Part shown: one piece after another, positions 1-7,577 of the stretch
How the letters are laid out: each line of letters opens with the position of its first letter
Position numbering within the stretch: position 1 is the first letter of the stretch
Source of the DNA: Ramicandelaber brevisporus
Lineage: Eukaryota > Kickxellomycota > Ramicandelaberales > Ramicandelaberaceae
Length of the DNA: 10,252 nt
NCBI GenBank assembly: GCA_025201865.1
Contig: MU602765.1
Span: 48,043 to 58,294 of the forward strand
Reading direction: 5' to 3'
The notes under the pieces: generated by a model
What the model was told of the DNA's origin: nothing
Seen by the model: the letters and a program-made list of their open reading frames with translations, nothing else
Database searches by the model: none
Translations under genes and position numbers: made by a program

Positions 1-41
1 CTTCTTATTATCGTATTTTTAGTATGTTTAAAAAGGGAGGG

Positions 42-95
42 GGTTATTGCACCCCAAAATGCGCCCCGTGGGGTGCAATTCGGGGCGCAATAACC
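42..95. repeat. Palindromic hairpin repeat, copy 1
   Basis: This 54-bp near-perfect palindrome starts with GGTTATTGC and ends with GCAATAACC. Pairing base i with base 55-i gives 22 Watson-Crick pairs, one G-T pair, three mismatches and a non-pairing centre, so either strand could fold into a long GC-rich hairpin. A related copy lies at 1190-1244. Homology reaches outside the palindrome: the purine run on its left (about 27-41) matches the reverse complement of the right flank of copy 2. This could be a small dispersed palindromic element, one end of a foldback element, or a structured 3' end. No coding function is seen. Confidence 0.8.
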
Positions 96-1183
96 TGAAA
101 ACAAAATGTTTTAATTTTTTTTTACCAGGGAGGCAATATAGAGTACGGCAATAGCACCTCCCCCTGACTTAGGACCTAAACGTATCAATCTGCCCAGAAT
201 GTCTTGAAGTCGATATTTCTTCTCCTCACCACCTTCACTACTTTACAGTTTTTAATATCTCATTGCATACAATAGCGCTATCCCCAAGCTGACTTGCGTC
301 CACCCATCAATGGCGACCAGCGCACTCCACTTGTTTGAGCTTCTTGAGAAGGTATATGAGCTCGTCAGTCCACTGGCTACAGCGCAGCTTACACAGCTGG
401 ATTCATCATTTGGCGAGAAGGCGTCTTTTGCGGTTGTATGCATCGGTGTACTGAATGATCGACTCACGAAGATACGCGATATCTTGTCAAGACTTCTTGC
501 AGCCTATGGCAACCTCCAGCCGCTTGGAGCCGTGCCGGGATTTCGGATTGTGTGCGATGTTGCGCGCAGTCGCGGTTGTTCATTATATTTTCATTGGACT
601 GACGAGTGGCATACCAATGTCAACCATCATCTTTCTTCTGTTTTTTTTTTTGGTGACACCGCGACGTATTTGTTCACTCAGCCTGGTCTGTGTTATGCCG
701 ATGATTCAGTCATTCTTTTTTTCGAGACAAGTGCTTGCCACATTTCCTTCTCCCTTCCTTTCCTTTTCTTCCATCACAAACCTATTGTTTCTCCCATTTT
801 CTTCTTTTCTTTCAAGCTGTCCTCGTCTTCTGGTCGCACCGCATCCTACTGCTCCTGCCGTTGTCTAGAGGTTTCCGTTCGGCGTCTCTGTGTGTCTGTC
901 TGGTTACTCTTTCCGCTCGTTCGGTCGGTCGTGTCACACACCTACTTGGTTTCAAGACGACTGACCAAGATGCAAGTTGCTATCGCACCTTCCCCATTAC
1001 TTGACGGGTAGGTTTCCTGCCTTGTCTGCCGGCCTGCTCTCTCTTCGCAGAGAGCTCATGCTCCACTCTTGCCCACGGCATTAGTGGCATGACCTTTACT
1101 GATGGTCGTTGTTCTAACAAGCATGGGGTCAATATGCTCTTTATGCGAGCCGGATTCGCCTTGTTCCAGACGGATTTGCATCG
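96..1183. other. Unassigned interval between the two palindromes
   Basis: This is about 1.1 kb with no recognisable gene. It holds an AT-rich stretch (about 100-250), a doubtful ORF (310-1011), a strongly pyrimidine-rich plus-strand tract (about 735-960, many CTTTCC/TTCTTT runs) that resembles a fungal promoter or 5' leader, and a GT...AG pair (GTAGGT at 1008, TTCGCAG ending at 1050) that would make a 43-nt intron after a short reading frame starting at ATG 970. Both simple exon joins at that acceptor hit stops, so I do not model a spliced gene. The interval may be the 5' part of a decayed gene or the body of an element bounded by the two palindromes. Confidence 0.45.
310..1011 (+). CDS. Doubtful ORF, 233 aa, no recognised family
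   Basis: This plus-strand frame opens with ATG at 310 and stops at 1009-1011. Residues 1 to about 65 look protein-like, with leucine-rich amphipathic helices (LFELLEKVYELV, then LTKIRDILSRLL). The second half is Phe/Ser/Leu-rich and simply translates the pyrimidine-rich DNA, with no domain I can name. The first 65 codons could be a remnant of a real exon, with the rest non-coding. It lies wholly between the two palindromic repeats, so it could be cargo or a fragment caught there. It does not look like a transposase or reverse transcriptase. Probably not an intact gene. Confidence 0.2.
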   Translation: MATSALHLFELLEKVYELVSPLATAQLTQLDSSFGEKASFAVVCIGVLNDRLTKIRDILSRLLAAYGNLQPLGAVPGFRIVCDVARSRGCSLYFHWTDEWHTNVNHHLSSVFFFGDTATYLFTQPGLCYADDSVILFFETSACHISFSLPFLFFHHKPIVSPIFFFSFKLSSSSGRTASYCSCRCLEVSVRRLCVSVWLLFPLVRSVVSHTYLVSRRLTKMQVAIAPSPLLDG

Positions 1184-1252
1184 GGGAGGGGTTATTGCAT
1201 CCTGGAATACACCCCGGTGGGGCGCATTTCGGGGTGCAATAACCCCTTCCCT
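1184..1252. repeat. Palindromic hairpin repeat, copy 2
   Basis: The palindrome core is 1190-1244 (55 bp, same GGTTATTGC / GCAATAACC ends). The pairing extends into GGGAGGGG on the left and CCCCTTCCC on the right. Within the arms, only two positions are true mismatches; several others are G-T pairs, so an RNA hairpin would be very stable. In reverse complement, its right arm matches the left arm of copy 1 with about one difference in 26 bases. Between the copies in direct orientation, almost all differences are transitions. It sits 60 bp beyond the FMT1 stop codon, so it could fall within or just after that gene's 3' untranslated region. Confidence 0.8.
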
Positions 1253-1311
1253 TTAAAAAAGATTATATATACATTGACTTTTGTATCTTTTTTTTTTAAC
1301 TATGCACTGGC
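1245..1311 (-). terminator. Putative 3' end region of FMT1
   Basis: Downstream of the FMT1 stop on the minus strand lies an A-rich run (the complement of the T run at about 1289-1298), an AT-rich stretch around TATATATAAT (1262-1273), and then the palindromic repeat. This looks like a compact fungal cleavage and polyadenylation region. No canonical AATAAA is evident, so the exact site is unknown. Confidence 0.35.
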
Positions 1312-2577
1312 TTATGCATTTAGCAGCAATGGAGCTGTATCGAAGCAAGCCTGGCCAGAGATTGGCTGATATCCGTTGATAAAGTCCTTGGAAGATACAG
1401 TCTTCTTGCCCTCAACGCGCAGCTTGTCCACCACCAGCCAGTTGCCATCCAACGTCTTGACAAATAGCTGCTTACCAGTCCGCTGACCTTCATGGATGAT
1501 AGTGCCTTGTTTTACTGCGTCGGACTCTGCTAATCTCCTCTGGAGTTCAACGGACAAAGAAAACTTGTCAAGGGGCGAGATACTAATGAGCTGGCATCTC
1601 AAGCCTTTAGCATCCGGTGAGTCAGATAGTTTAAACACAGCGTGCAGTGGTTCCATGTGGCCAAATGCCCGATGCATTCGATAAATGCAATCACAGTCCA
1701 TGGCTTCCCAATCTATTCTTGCAGAGTCTTTGATGATTGGCGGAGCATAAGTCACATTGTTCTCATCTTGTGTCCAAGCCTGCGAGCTGATTGTCTCGTA
1801 GTTGACAACTAACTCTTTCAGCATGTCACCGCCTAATGCAGCAAGTTGTCGCTGTAGAGTGCTATAGCTTGCGCACTCAGGGTTGTCGATCTCAAATTGC
1901 CGTTGAAGCAGAATCTTGCCACCATCAAATATCTTTGGATGAATGTACTGGATAGAAACACCTGTTTGCGACATGCCTTGGAGAATGGCGTGCTGGATCG
2001 GTGCAGGACCGCGCAGCTGAGGTAGCAGAGAGGGATGAATATTGATGGCACCTTGTTTGAAGCTCTTGAGGATAGACTGTGGAATGAACATGCCAAACGA
2101 TGATACTATTGCCAGGTCAAATGCAGCTGGAGGATCAGATTGCAATGAAGATGGAGATGAAGATGGAGATGAAGATGGAGATGGAACTGTCCAGCCAGAG
2201 AGTGACTTCTTGTTGTATGGCGCATGATGGACGGGTATGCTGCTGCTCCGTGCAAATGTTGACAGTGGAGTTGATGTTGACGCTGCCGAAGATGTCGATG
2301 CATTTCGGGTTCTGACTGGTCTATCTGCCCGCGTAACGACTTCTAATGAATTCACTACGCTTGATGGTAGATCGAGAAGAGCCTTGAACGATGCAATGGA
2401 GAAGTCATCGCTGCCAAAGAATAGCACATTGTATGGCGGTCCTCGGAGGTTGATGCTGGATGCTGTAAAATGTCTCCGAGAATGGACAAAACGGGACCGA
2501 TAGAATGAAAGTGACGATCGAGGCAATGTACTACACCTTGCATTGATGCGCACTAACCTGAAGCAACTGACCGCCAT
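1312..2577 (-). CDS. FMT1: Mitochondrial methionyl-tRNA formyltransferase
   Basis: This 421-residue enzyme transfers a formyl group from 10-formyltetrahydrofolate to initiator Met-tRNA for mitochondrial translation. I start it at ATG 2577, because the frame upstream has only a TTG and Lys/Ser-rich translation. Residues 1 to about 45 are Arg/Ser/Phe-rich with almost no acidic residues, as in a mitochondrial presequence. The formyltransferase fold begins near residue 50 (NVLFFGSDDFS). The active-site loop INIHPSLLPQLRGPAPIQ carries Asn179 and His181, and FDGGKIL carries Asp218, matching the Asn-His-Asp triad of the family. The C-terminal domain includes LDGNWLVVDKLRVEGKK and KDFINGY. The protein is longer than the bacterial enzyme (about 315 aa) because of the presequence and a Ser/Thr/Pro-rich insertion before FDLAIVSSFG. 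No intron is needed. It is divergent from SAC3. Confidence 0.93.
   Translation of the reverse strand: MAVSCFRLVRINARCSTLPRSSLSFYRSRFVHSRRHFTASSINLRGPPYNVLFFGSDDFSIASFKALLDLPSSVVNSLEVVTRADRPVRTRNASTSSAASTSTPLSTFARSSSIPVHHAPYNKKSLSGWTVPSPSSSPSSSPSSLQSDPPAAFDLAIVSSFGMFIPQSILKSFKQGAINIHPSLLPQLRGPAPIQHAILQGMSQTGVSIQYIHPKIFDGGKILLQRQFEIDNPECASYSTLQRQLAALGGDMLKELVVNYETISSQAWTQDENNVTYAPPIIKDSARIDWEAMDCDCIYRMHRAFGHMEPLHAVFKLSDSPDAKGLRCQLISISPLDKFSLSVELQRRLAESDAVKQGTIIHEGQRTGKQLFVKTLDGNWLVVDKLRVEGKKTVSSKDFINGYQPISGQACFDTAPLLLNA
2147..2182. repeat. 12-bp coding minisatellite in FMT1
   Basis: There are three perfect tandem copies of GAAGATGGAGAT on the plus strand, with partial copies at the edges. The unit is a multiple of three, so copy number can change without a frameshift. 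Read on the minus strand, it encodes a Ser-Pro-Ser-Ser repeat in a loop of FMT1 ahead of the active-site region. The repeat explains the long but meaningless Met/Lys/Glu and His/Leu frames here. Confidence 0.9.
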
Positions 2578-2827
2578 TGAATAGTTCCTGCTAGATTGCT
2601 CTTGTCTTTCTTCTCGCTGATCTGCCTGGTCGTTTGCTTGCTTTATTTTTTTTTTTTTTGAGTTCTTACTTTTTGAGTTCTTACTTTTTGGGCGATTGAT
2701 CGCGTTGATTCGTGTCAATCCTCACATAGTTGACTCTACCTTTACTCTTTCAATCGTTCTTTCTCTCTTTCTTTCTCTCTTTCTTTCCTTTTCTTTGTAA
2801 ACCTCACTACCGCCTGCCTGCAGCTTG
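2578..2827. promoter_or_regulatory. Divergent promoter region of FMT1 and SAC3
   Basis: This is 250 bp between two divergent start codons, so it must hold both 5' leaders and probably a shared bidirectional promoter. The SAC3-proximal half is a dense plus-strand pyrimidine tract (about 2738-2796, CTTTCTCT repeats), a common feature upstream of fungal start codons. The FMT1-proximal half has a poly-T run (2645-2659) and a tandem repeat. No TATA box is clear in either direction. Promoter function is inferred from position. Confidence 0.55.
2660..2689. repeat. 15-bp direct tandem repeat
   Basis: Two perfect adjacent copies of GAGTTCTTACTTTTT follow a poly-T run in the FMT1/SAC3 intergenic region. 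On the minus strand they give an A-rich leader about 85-110 bases upstream of the FMT1 ATG. They could be simple slippage products or paired binding sites. Confidence 0.85.
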
Positions 2828-5800
2828 ATGATGAGCGGTACGAGTCGAGATGCCAGGTTCAATCGAAGTGGCGATGATAGACAGGCTCGTGTGGAGGAGG
2901 CGATACGGGCTAGAGCACTCGAGAAGGCAGAGTACGACGCAAGTGTAGCGGACACTCATCGCTCACTCGCAACAGCAAAGTCGATAGTGGGCACATGCCA
3001 GACAATGTGTCCAAGCTATGAGATTGCAGAAAGAGAGTTCAATAATACAGTGGACCGGTTTGAAATGATTCCAGACAGCAATCCACGCAGATTTGATTTG
3101 GATAAAGCAGTCAAAAAGTATGTCAGATCTGGAGCAGGCAAAGAAGAGCAGGTTCCATCAGAATTACGACCAGAGCCAGTATTGAAGTTAACATTGGATT
3201 ACTTGATAAATGAGATTTTGGCCAAACATAGTGATTTAAGCAAGACTCAAAGCTTTTTAAGAGACAGAATGAGAGCCATTATCCAAGATACTACTATTCA
3301 GCATTTGCGTGGGAAAATTGCCATTGAGTTGCATGAAAAGATCACCAGATTCCACATTCTATCTCTTCACGTAATGAGCGATACAAGCGGATTTAGTGAA
3401 CAAAGCGACTGGGATGTGTTGAACAATTATTTGCAGAGCTTAGATCAACTCTATAATGATACGAGAGAAAATAACATTTATGAAGCTACACAGCAAGTTA
3501 GAGTAAATGCGAAAAAGAAGCAAAGGTTATCTGCTCAGCAATCATCATCATCATCATCTTCCTCTTCATCATCTACTGTTAATATTGATCAAGAAATCAA
3601 AAAGGCAGCCGCAGAAGCTAAATTAAAGCTAGCTAGTCCAAATGAACCTGAGTTTAGAGCATATCATATTATATCACACATTAGAGATGCAAATAATTAT
3701 CGCACGGTGGAAGAACTGCCTCCAACTGTATTCAACACTCCATGGGTTCAGCAAGCACTTAGATTACAGAGAATGGCTCAAACATCAAACGAGATCAACT
3801 TTACATATGGCGTTCCTCCCAATGTGTTTCCTGCTCAAATTCGTGGATTGGAGTTCTTTAGAGAATTGAAGTCACTCGCAACTCCATTCCTAATGTCGTG
3901 TTTGGCTGAATTGTCATTTGTAACTGTCAGAAGAGCCACATTGTATGGAATGCACAGAGTGGTTTATTCAAGCGAGAATAACAAGATCTCAATAAAGGAA
4001 TTCAGAGATATTCTTGGATTCAACACTGACAAGGATGCACGTGATTTTATTAGAGAGTTTGGAATCGACACTAACATTGAGAAGGATGAATGCAATATTG
4101 GATTGCGATTTATCGATAAAAATGATAGGAATAAAGTGAAGTTGGCGCCATATTCTGAACCTGCAACTCGGCCTGTAAAGACTCGCTCAGTATTTATATC
4201 TGAAAAGCAAGGTAGACTCAGCACAATCGATCTAATTAATGGCTTTGGCGATGCACCTGTTTTGAGCGAGCTGAATGAGACCCAGCCTGGCAGCGTTGAT
4301 GGTGTATCTCACGCACCCACTCCATTCTCATCTCCTCCTAGAGTTCCATCCATCTCGCTTGTCCGGAGACCTACTGCGACTGCAATCACTGCTAATTCGT
4401 TGGGATCATCCATGCTATCTGGTCCAACCAGCCCACTTGGTACCCAACAAGTCGCACCAAACTCTGCAACATCAACCAAACCATCATTGTCATCAATGTC
4501 ATCAATGCCATTTGGATCATTAGTTGGCGCAGCACCGAAGCAGCCCGCTCCGCCTCCTCTTGCAGATTTAATGCCCGCTTGGCTCGATTCAGTTGATTTG
4601 CCAGTTTACGAGCCAACTGAAGAAGAGACTGCATTAACAGACATGATTATGAATGAAACTCGTTCAAGAACTGGATTCTCATTTGGTGCTCTCTCTCAAA
4701 CATCGCCATCAAGGTCGCGTCTACAGCAGAAATTAGCATCTCTTATTGCTGCAGCATCTGCCCAGAAACAATCACAGCCGCAACCACAACCACAGCCGCA
4801 GCCACCGTCACAACCATCACTCCCAATGCCTGGCTTATTCAAATATCCCTCACATGAATTGCAGTCCAAAGAGTCCCATCAGCAGCAACAGCCTCAGCAG
4901 AAGCATCAGCATCAGCAGAAGCCTCAGAAACAGCCACCGAAAGCACCTGAACCAGCACCACAGGCTCCAAAGCCGAAAGAGAAACCACATTTGATTGCAT
5001 CAGAGTCTCCATTTGGCAAGCTCATATCACTCGATCGCACAGAGCCTGCTCCTCTGCCATCCAAGCCTGTGTTTTCAACGCCAACTGTACCACCACCAGC
5101 ATCAACACCTGTGCCGGAACCCGAGCCCGAGCTTGTAATCCCCACACTGGATGATCACACTGCCCGCATGTATTCTGGTCCAATGGGTATCTCTCCTCCA
5201 ACACAGCAAAACTTCATCTCATTTGCCAACCGTCACCTTTATCGCTCAGCAGCACCGGCAGCAGTCAAACCTCTTCCAGCAAAGCCTGAGCCAGCAGCAC
5301 GTCTTCTTCGCAGCTCCATTGTCGAGGCAACCACTAATGACATTTTCAACGATATACTTGGCGATATTATTGACTTGGTATGCGATGATTTACAGTCAAA
5401 TGCTTTTATTCAGTCCCGTGCTCTTGATGAAACCGCAGCTGAGACAGCCCCAGGCATACTTGGTGATATTGTGGTGGAAGTTGCTCGCGACATTGCACAG
5501 GATGAACTTGTCAGCCATTATCAATTGTCTCACGCATTTAACAGATGGAAAGCTACTCTTGAATCAAAGAGAAGGCATATTAGAGAGGTTGAGCAGACTC
5601 TGCGACAGATGAGAACGGATTTGGCAGAAATGGATCAAGGACATCGACCAGCTCTACCACCAACACCAGCGACTCCAGCAGTCAAACAGCTGTCGAATGC
5701 CAGTGTAACTGAATCAGCTATATCTCTTGTTGACACTTTGAGTACAGCATTGACTGCCCGCTTCAACACTTCAGAACAGTCGTCTCAGCAGCTCACTTCA

Positions 5801-7486
5801 CGATTGTTAGTTGCTGTAAAGTCTCTGGATGGCAACGATGCACCATCTCAATGGCTGTGCGATCAATTCTCACAAGCTGATTCACTTCCACAGACCGTGC
5901 TTGGTGGCAATGATCCGATGAAACTTGCATCCGTCGATGGCTTCTCGTCTTTACATCCACTCGCAGTGTCTACCCACGATTCGTCATCCAGCACACTCAA
6001 GGTTTCCAGTCTTGGCTGGCACAGTCATGCCACACAGCCAACTCCTCTGGTGGTTGATGGGGTTGTCTTCCAACTTGATCCACTCCATCCAGATTCACTC
6101 GACGAGTCTAATCCAGTGTCAACACGGTACTGGAAGCAGCAATCATCGGCATTGCGAGGTGTTCTTGACCGCATTGATTCTTCAGCACCAGTGCCAATTC
6201 TGTGCATAGTCTGGCCATCGGCGAATGTTGCATCGTCGGCATTGATTGAAGCATTTGTCCGCAGTCGGCTTCAATTTGTTCAAGATGGCTACAGTGGCAA
6301 GTTCTCATTCAGCTATGCTGTGATCCTTGAGCAGCCTCCAGTTGAACATATCAGTAACGGTCTGGCATCAACCTCGTATGCCTCGAAGATGGCCCAATGC
6401 ACTCTCAGCGACAACACATCAGTGGAGTGGTTGGTCCAGAGCGGTTTGCATGCATTTAGCCGCGTCATTCACTCAAACTCATCCAGTATCGCCAAGCTGC
6501 CTCTTTTACCATCTCGCAAAGTGCTCCGAATGATTGTCGAGAGTCTGTGTGGCTGCCTCAAGTCTGCTCAAGTGTTCCAGCAATTTGTTTACGAGTGCAC
6601 TACCCAGCAGCTCGATATCCTGTCATTTAGCGATGTGATGTCGTTCGAGAATGACACTCTGCGACTCTTGGACGACCTCTTTGACAACGGTGTCCTTACC
6701 AGTCTGCCACTGCGTCTTCAGTTCATCACATCGACGTTCGAGCGTGCCGTTAACCTGGTTGCACCGTATCTCTATGAAGAAGAGCGCTCCATAATTGCCA
6801 CCGATCTCTGGCATGCTACAACTTCAGCCAATCAGTCCCTCAGCAGTTCCAATGACGGGTCAGCAGTCTCATTCCCTGCAGTTCGATTGATGGATCGAAT
6901 CGGAACTGGATTGATTACTCGGCTGGGACGTGAGCTGTTATCTCAGAGTGTGTCTCATTTGAAGCTCGATGGCCATCAAACATTAATCAGCCATGCATTG
7001 GAATCAATCTGTATTGCACCTCTCAACGCTGCATTTGACATCGTCAGAGATCGATTCCAGCAAGCTCTGGATGAGTATCGCAGACAGTCACAGATCAAAG
7101 CCAAGAAACAGCAGCAATCATCAATGTCAACTTCAATGTCAGCTTCAACTTCAACTTCGACCCCTATTCCAACACCAGCATCAACGCAACAAGCACTCTC
7201 GCCGAAGCGCAAACGGTCACAGCTTGAGCCCACTGCTGCTACTACTGTTGCTGCTACTGCCGTTATTGCTAACCACCATCTCGATGTTACTGCAGCCACT
7301 GTTGTGAATGGCAATGGTGATGCTGTCAAGCGTATTCGCATCGAACCTACAGTTACCGAATCTGATGGAACAAATACAGCTGTACCCACGAACAAGATTA
7401 TGGATGCTGTTCGTAGCCTGAAGGACTTGATTGCCGATACTCGTCGTTCTCTAGCATCGCCCGTACCGTCTCCAGCTCACCACTGA
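2828..7486 (+). CDS. SAC3: SAC3/GANP-family mRNA export scaffold (TREX-2)
   Basis: SAC3 proteins scaffold TREX-2 (with Thp1, Sem1, Sus1 and Cdc31), which couples transcription to mRNA export at the nuclear pore. I start it at ATG 2828 (1,552 aa). An in-frame ATG at 2831 has A at -3 and may be the one used; the codon before is TTG. The SAC3/GANP domain spans about residues 50-430, with GTCQTMCP (55-62), RPEPVLKLTLDYL (114-126), FLRDRMRAIIQD (143-154) and a winged-helix-like end near 389-430. A serine run (239-249) sits in a loop. Residues 440-820 are a disordered Ser/Pro/Gln linker with Gln-Pro repeats and FG dipeptides at 473, 562, 619 and 729. Residues about 837-936 are a long helical segment placed like the Cdc31/Sus1-binding region. 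Residues about 1085-1330 look folded and may correspond to the GANP C-terminal region. A basic PKRKR motif near 1459 could be a nuclear signal. No introns are seen. Confidence 0.92.
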   Translation: MMSGTSRDARFNRSGDDRQARVEEAIRARALEKAEYDASVADTHRSLATAKSIVGTCQTMCPSYEIAEREFNNTVDRFEMIPDSNPRRFDLDKAVKKYVRSGAGKEEQVPSELRPEPVLKLTLDYLINEILAKHSDLSKTQSFLRDRMRAIIQDTTIQHLRGKIAIELHEKITRFHILSLHVMSDTSGFSEQSDWDVLNNYLQSLDQLYNDTRENNIYEATQQVRVNAKKKQRLSAQQSSSSSSSSSSSTVNIDQEIKKAAAEAKLKLASPNEPEFRAYHIISHIRDANNYRTVEELPPTVFNTPWVQQALRLQRMAQTSNEINFTYGVPPNVFPAQIRGLEFFRELKSLATPFLMSCLAELSFVTVRRATLYGMHRVVYSSENNKISIKEFRDILGFNTDKDARDFIREFGIDTNIEKDECNIGLRFIDKNDRNKVKLAPYSEPATRPVKTRSVFISEKQGRLSTIDLINGFGDAPVLSELNETQPGSVDGVSHAPTPFSSPPRVPSISLVRRPTATAITANSLGSSMLSGPTSPLGTQQVAPNSATSTKPSLSSMSSMPFGSLVGAAPKQPAPPPLADLMPAWLDSVDLPVYEPTEEETALTDMIMNETRSRTGFSFGALSQTSPSRSRLQQKLASLIAAASAQKQSQPQPQPQPQPPSQPSLPMPGLFKYPSHELQSKESHQQQQPQQKHQHQQKPQKQPPKAPEPAPQAPKPKEKPHLIASESPFGKLISLDRTEPAPLPSKPVFSTPTVPPPASTPVPEPEPELVIPTLDDHTARMYSGPMGISPPTQQNFISFANRHLYRSAAPAAVKPLPAKPEPAARLLRSSIVEATTNDIFNDILGDIIDLVCDDLQSNAFIQSRALDETAAETAPGILGDIVVEVARDIAQDELVSHYQLSHAFNRWKATLESKRRHIREVEQTLRQMRTDLAEMDQGHRPALPPTPATPAVKQLSNASVTESAISLVDTLSTALTARFNTSEQSSQQLTSRLLVAVKSLDGNDAPSQWLCDQFSQADSLPQTVLGGNDPMKLASVDGFSSLHPLAVSTHDSSSSTLKVSSLGWHSHATQPTPLVVDGVVFQLDPLHPDSLDESNPVSTRYWKQQSSALRGVLDRIDSSAPVPILCIVWPSANVASSALIEAFVRSRLQFVQDGYSGKFSFSYAVILEQPPVEHISNGLASTSYASKMAQCTLSDNTSVEWLVQSGLHAFSRVIHSNSSSIAKLPLLPSRKVLRMIVESLCGCLKSAQVFQQFVYECTTQQLDILSFSDVMSFENDTLRLLDDLFDNGVLTSLPLRLQFITSTFERAVNLVAPYLYEEERSIIATDLWHATTSANQSLSSSNDGSAVSFPAVRLMDRIGTGLITRLGRELLSQSVSHLKLDGHQTLISHALESICIAPLNAAFDIVRDRFQQALDEYRRQSQIKAKKQQQSSMSTSMSASTSTSTPIPTPASTQQALSPKRKRSQLEPTAATTVAATAVIANHHLDVTAATVVNGNGDAVKRIRIEPTVTESDGTNTAVPTNKIMDAVRSLKDLIADTRRSLASPVPSPAHH

Positions 7487-7577
7487 GTTGGTTTCCTTTT
7501 AAGATTAGTTGGCATTCGCTATTTTATATTTTTTTAAATTAATTAAACATGTTATGAGTAAAGTTATTTACTTTTTG
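7487..7577. terminator. Shared convergent 3' region of SAC3 and the next gene
   Basis: Only 91 bp separate two converging stop codons. The stretch is AT-rich, with a T run and TTAAATTAATTAAA near 7533-7546, which suits 3'-end formation in either direction. The two 3' untranslated regions probably overlap, which could give antisense pairing of the transcripts. Exact cleavage sites cannot be read. Confidence 0.5.

Noticed and set aside
970-1050. Short exon (ATG 970) plus a 43-nt intron with GTAGGT and CAG ends
   Set aside because: Joining to the downstream sequence meets a stop quickly in both frames allowed by the AG acceptors there.
1089-1256. 55-codon plus-strand ORF running through the second palindrome
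   Set aside because: It has protein-like residues early on, but its second half is the palindrome and it has no recognised family; kept only as part of a finding.
2147-2182. Possible CRISPR-like direct repeats
   Set aside because: The units are adjacent, without spacers, and lie in a eukaryotic coding sequence.
2100-2315. Open frames full of Met/Lys/Glu or His/Leu repeats
   Set aside because: They are off-frame readings of the 12-bp minisatellite inside FMT1.
2578-2718. N-terminal extension of the FMT1 frame (47 residues, Lys/Ser/Gln-rich)
   Set aside because: It would start at a TTG codon and translates A-rich tandem-repeat leader DNA. The first ATG, at 2577, starts a good mitochondrial presequence.
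6976-7395. 139-codon minus-strand ORF antisense to the SAC3 C-terminus
   Set aside because: Its Val/Ala/Thr-rich translation is the complement of SAC3's low-complexity codons; no start context or family supports it.
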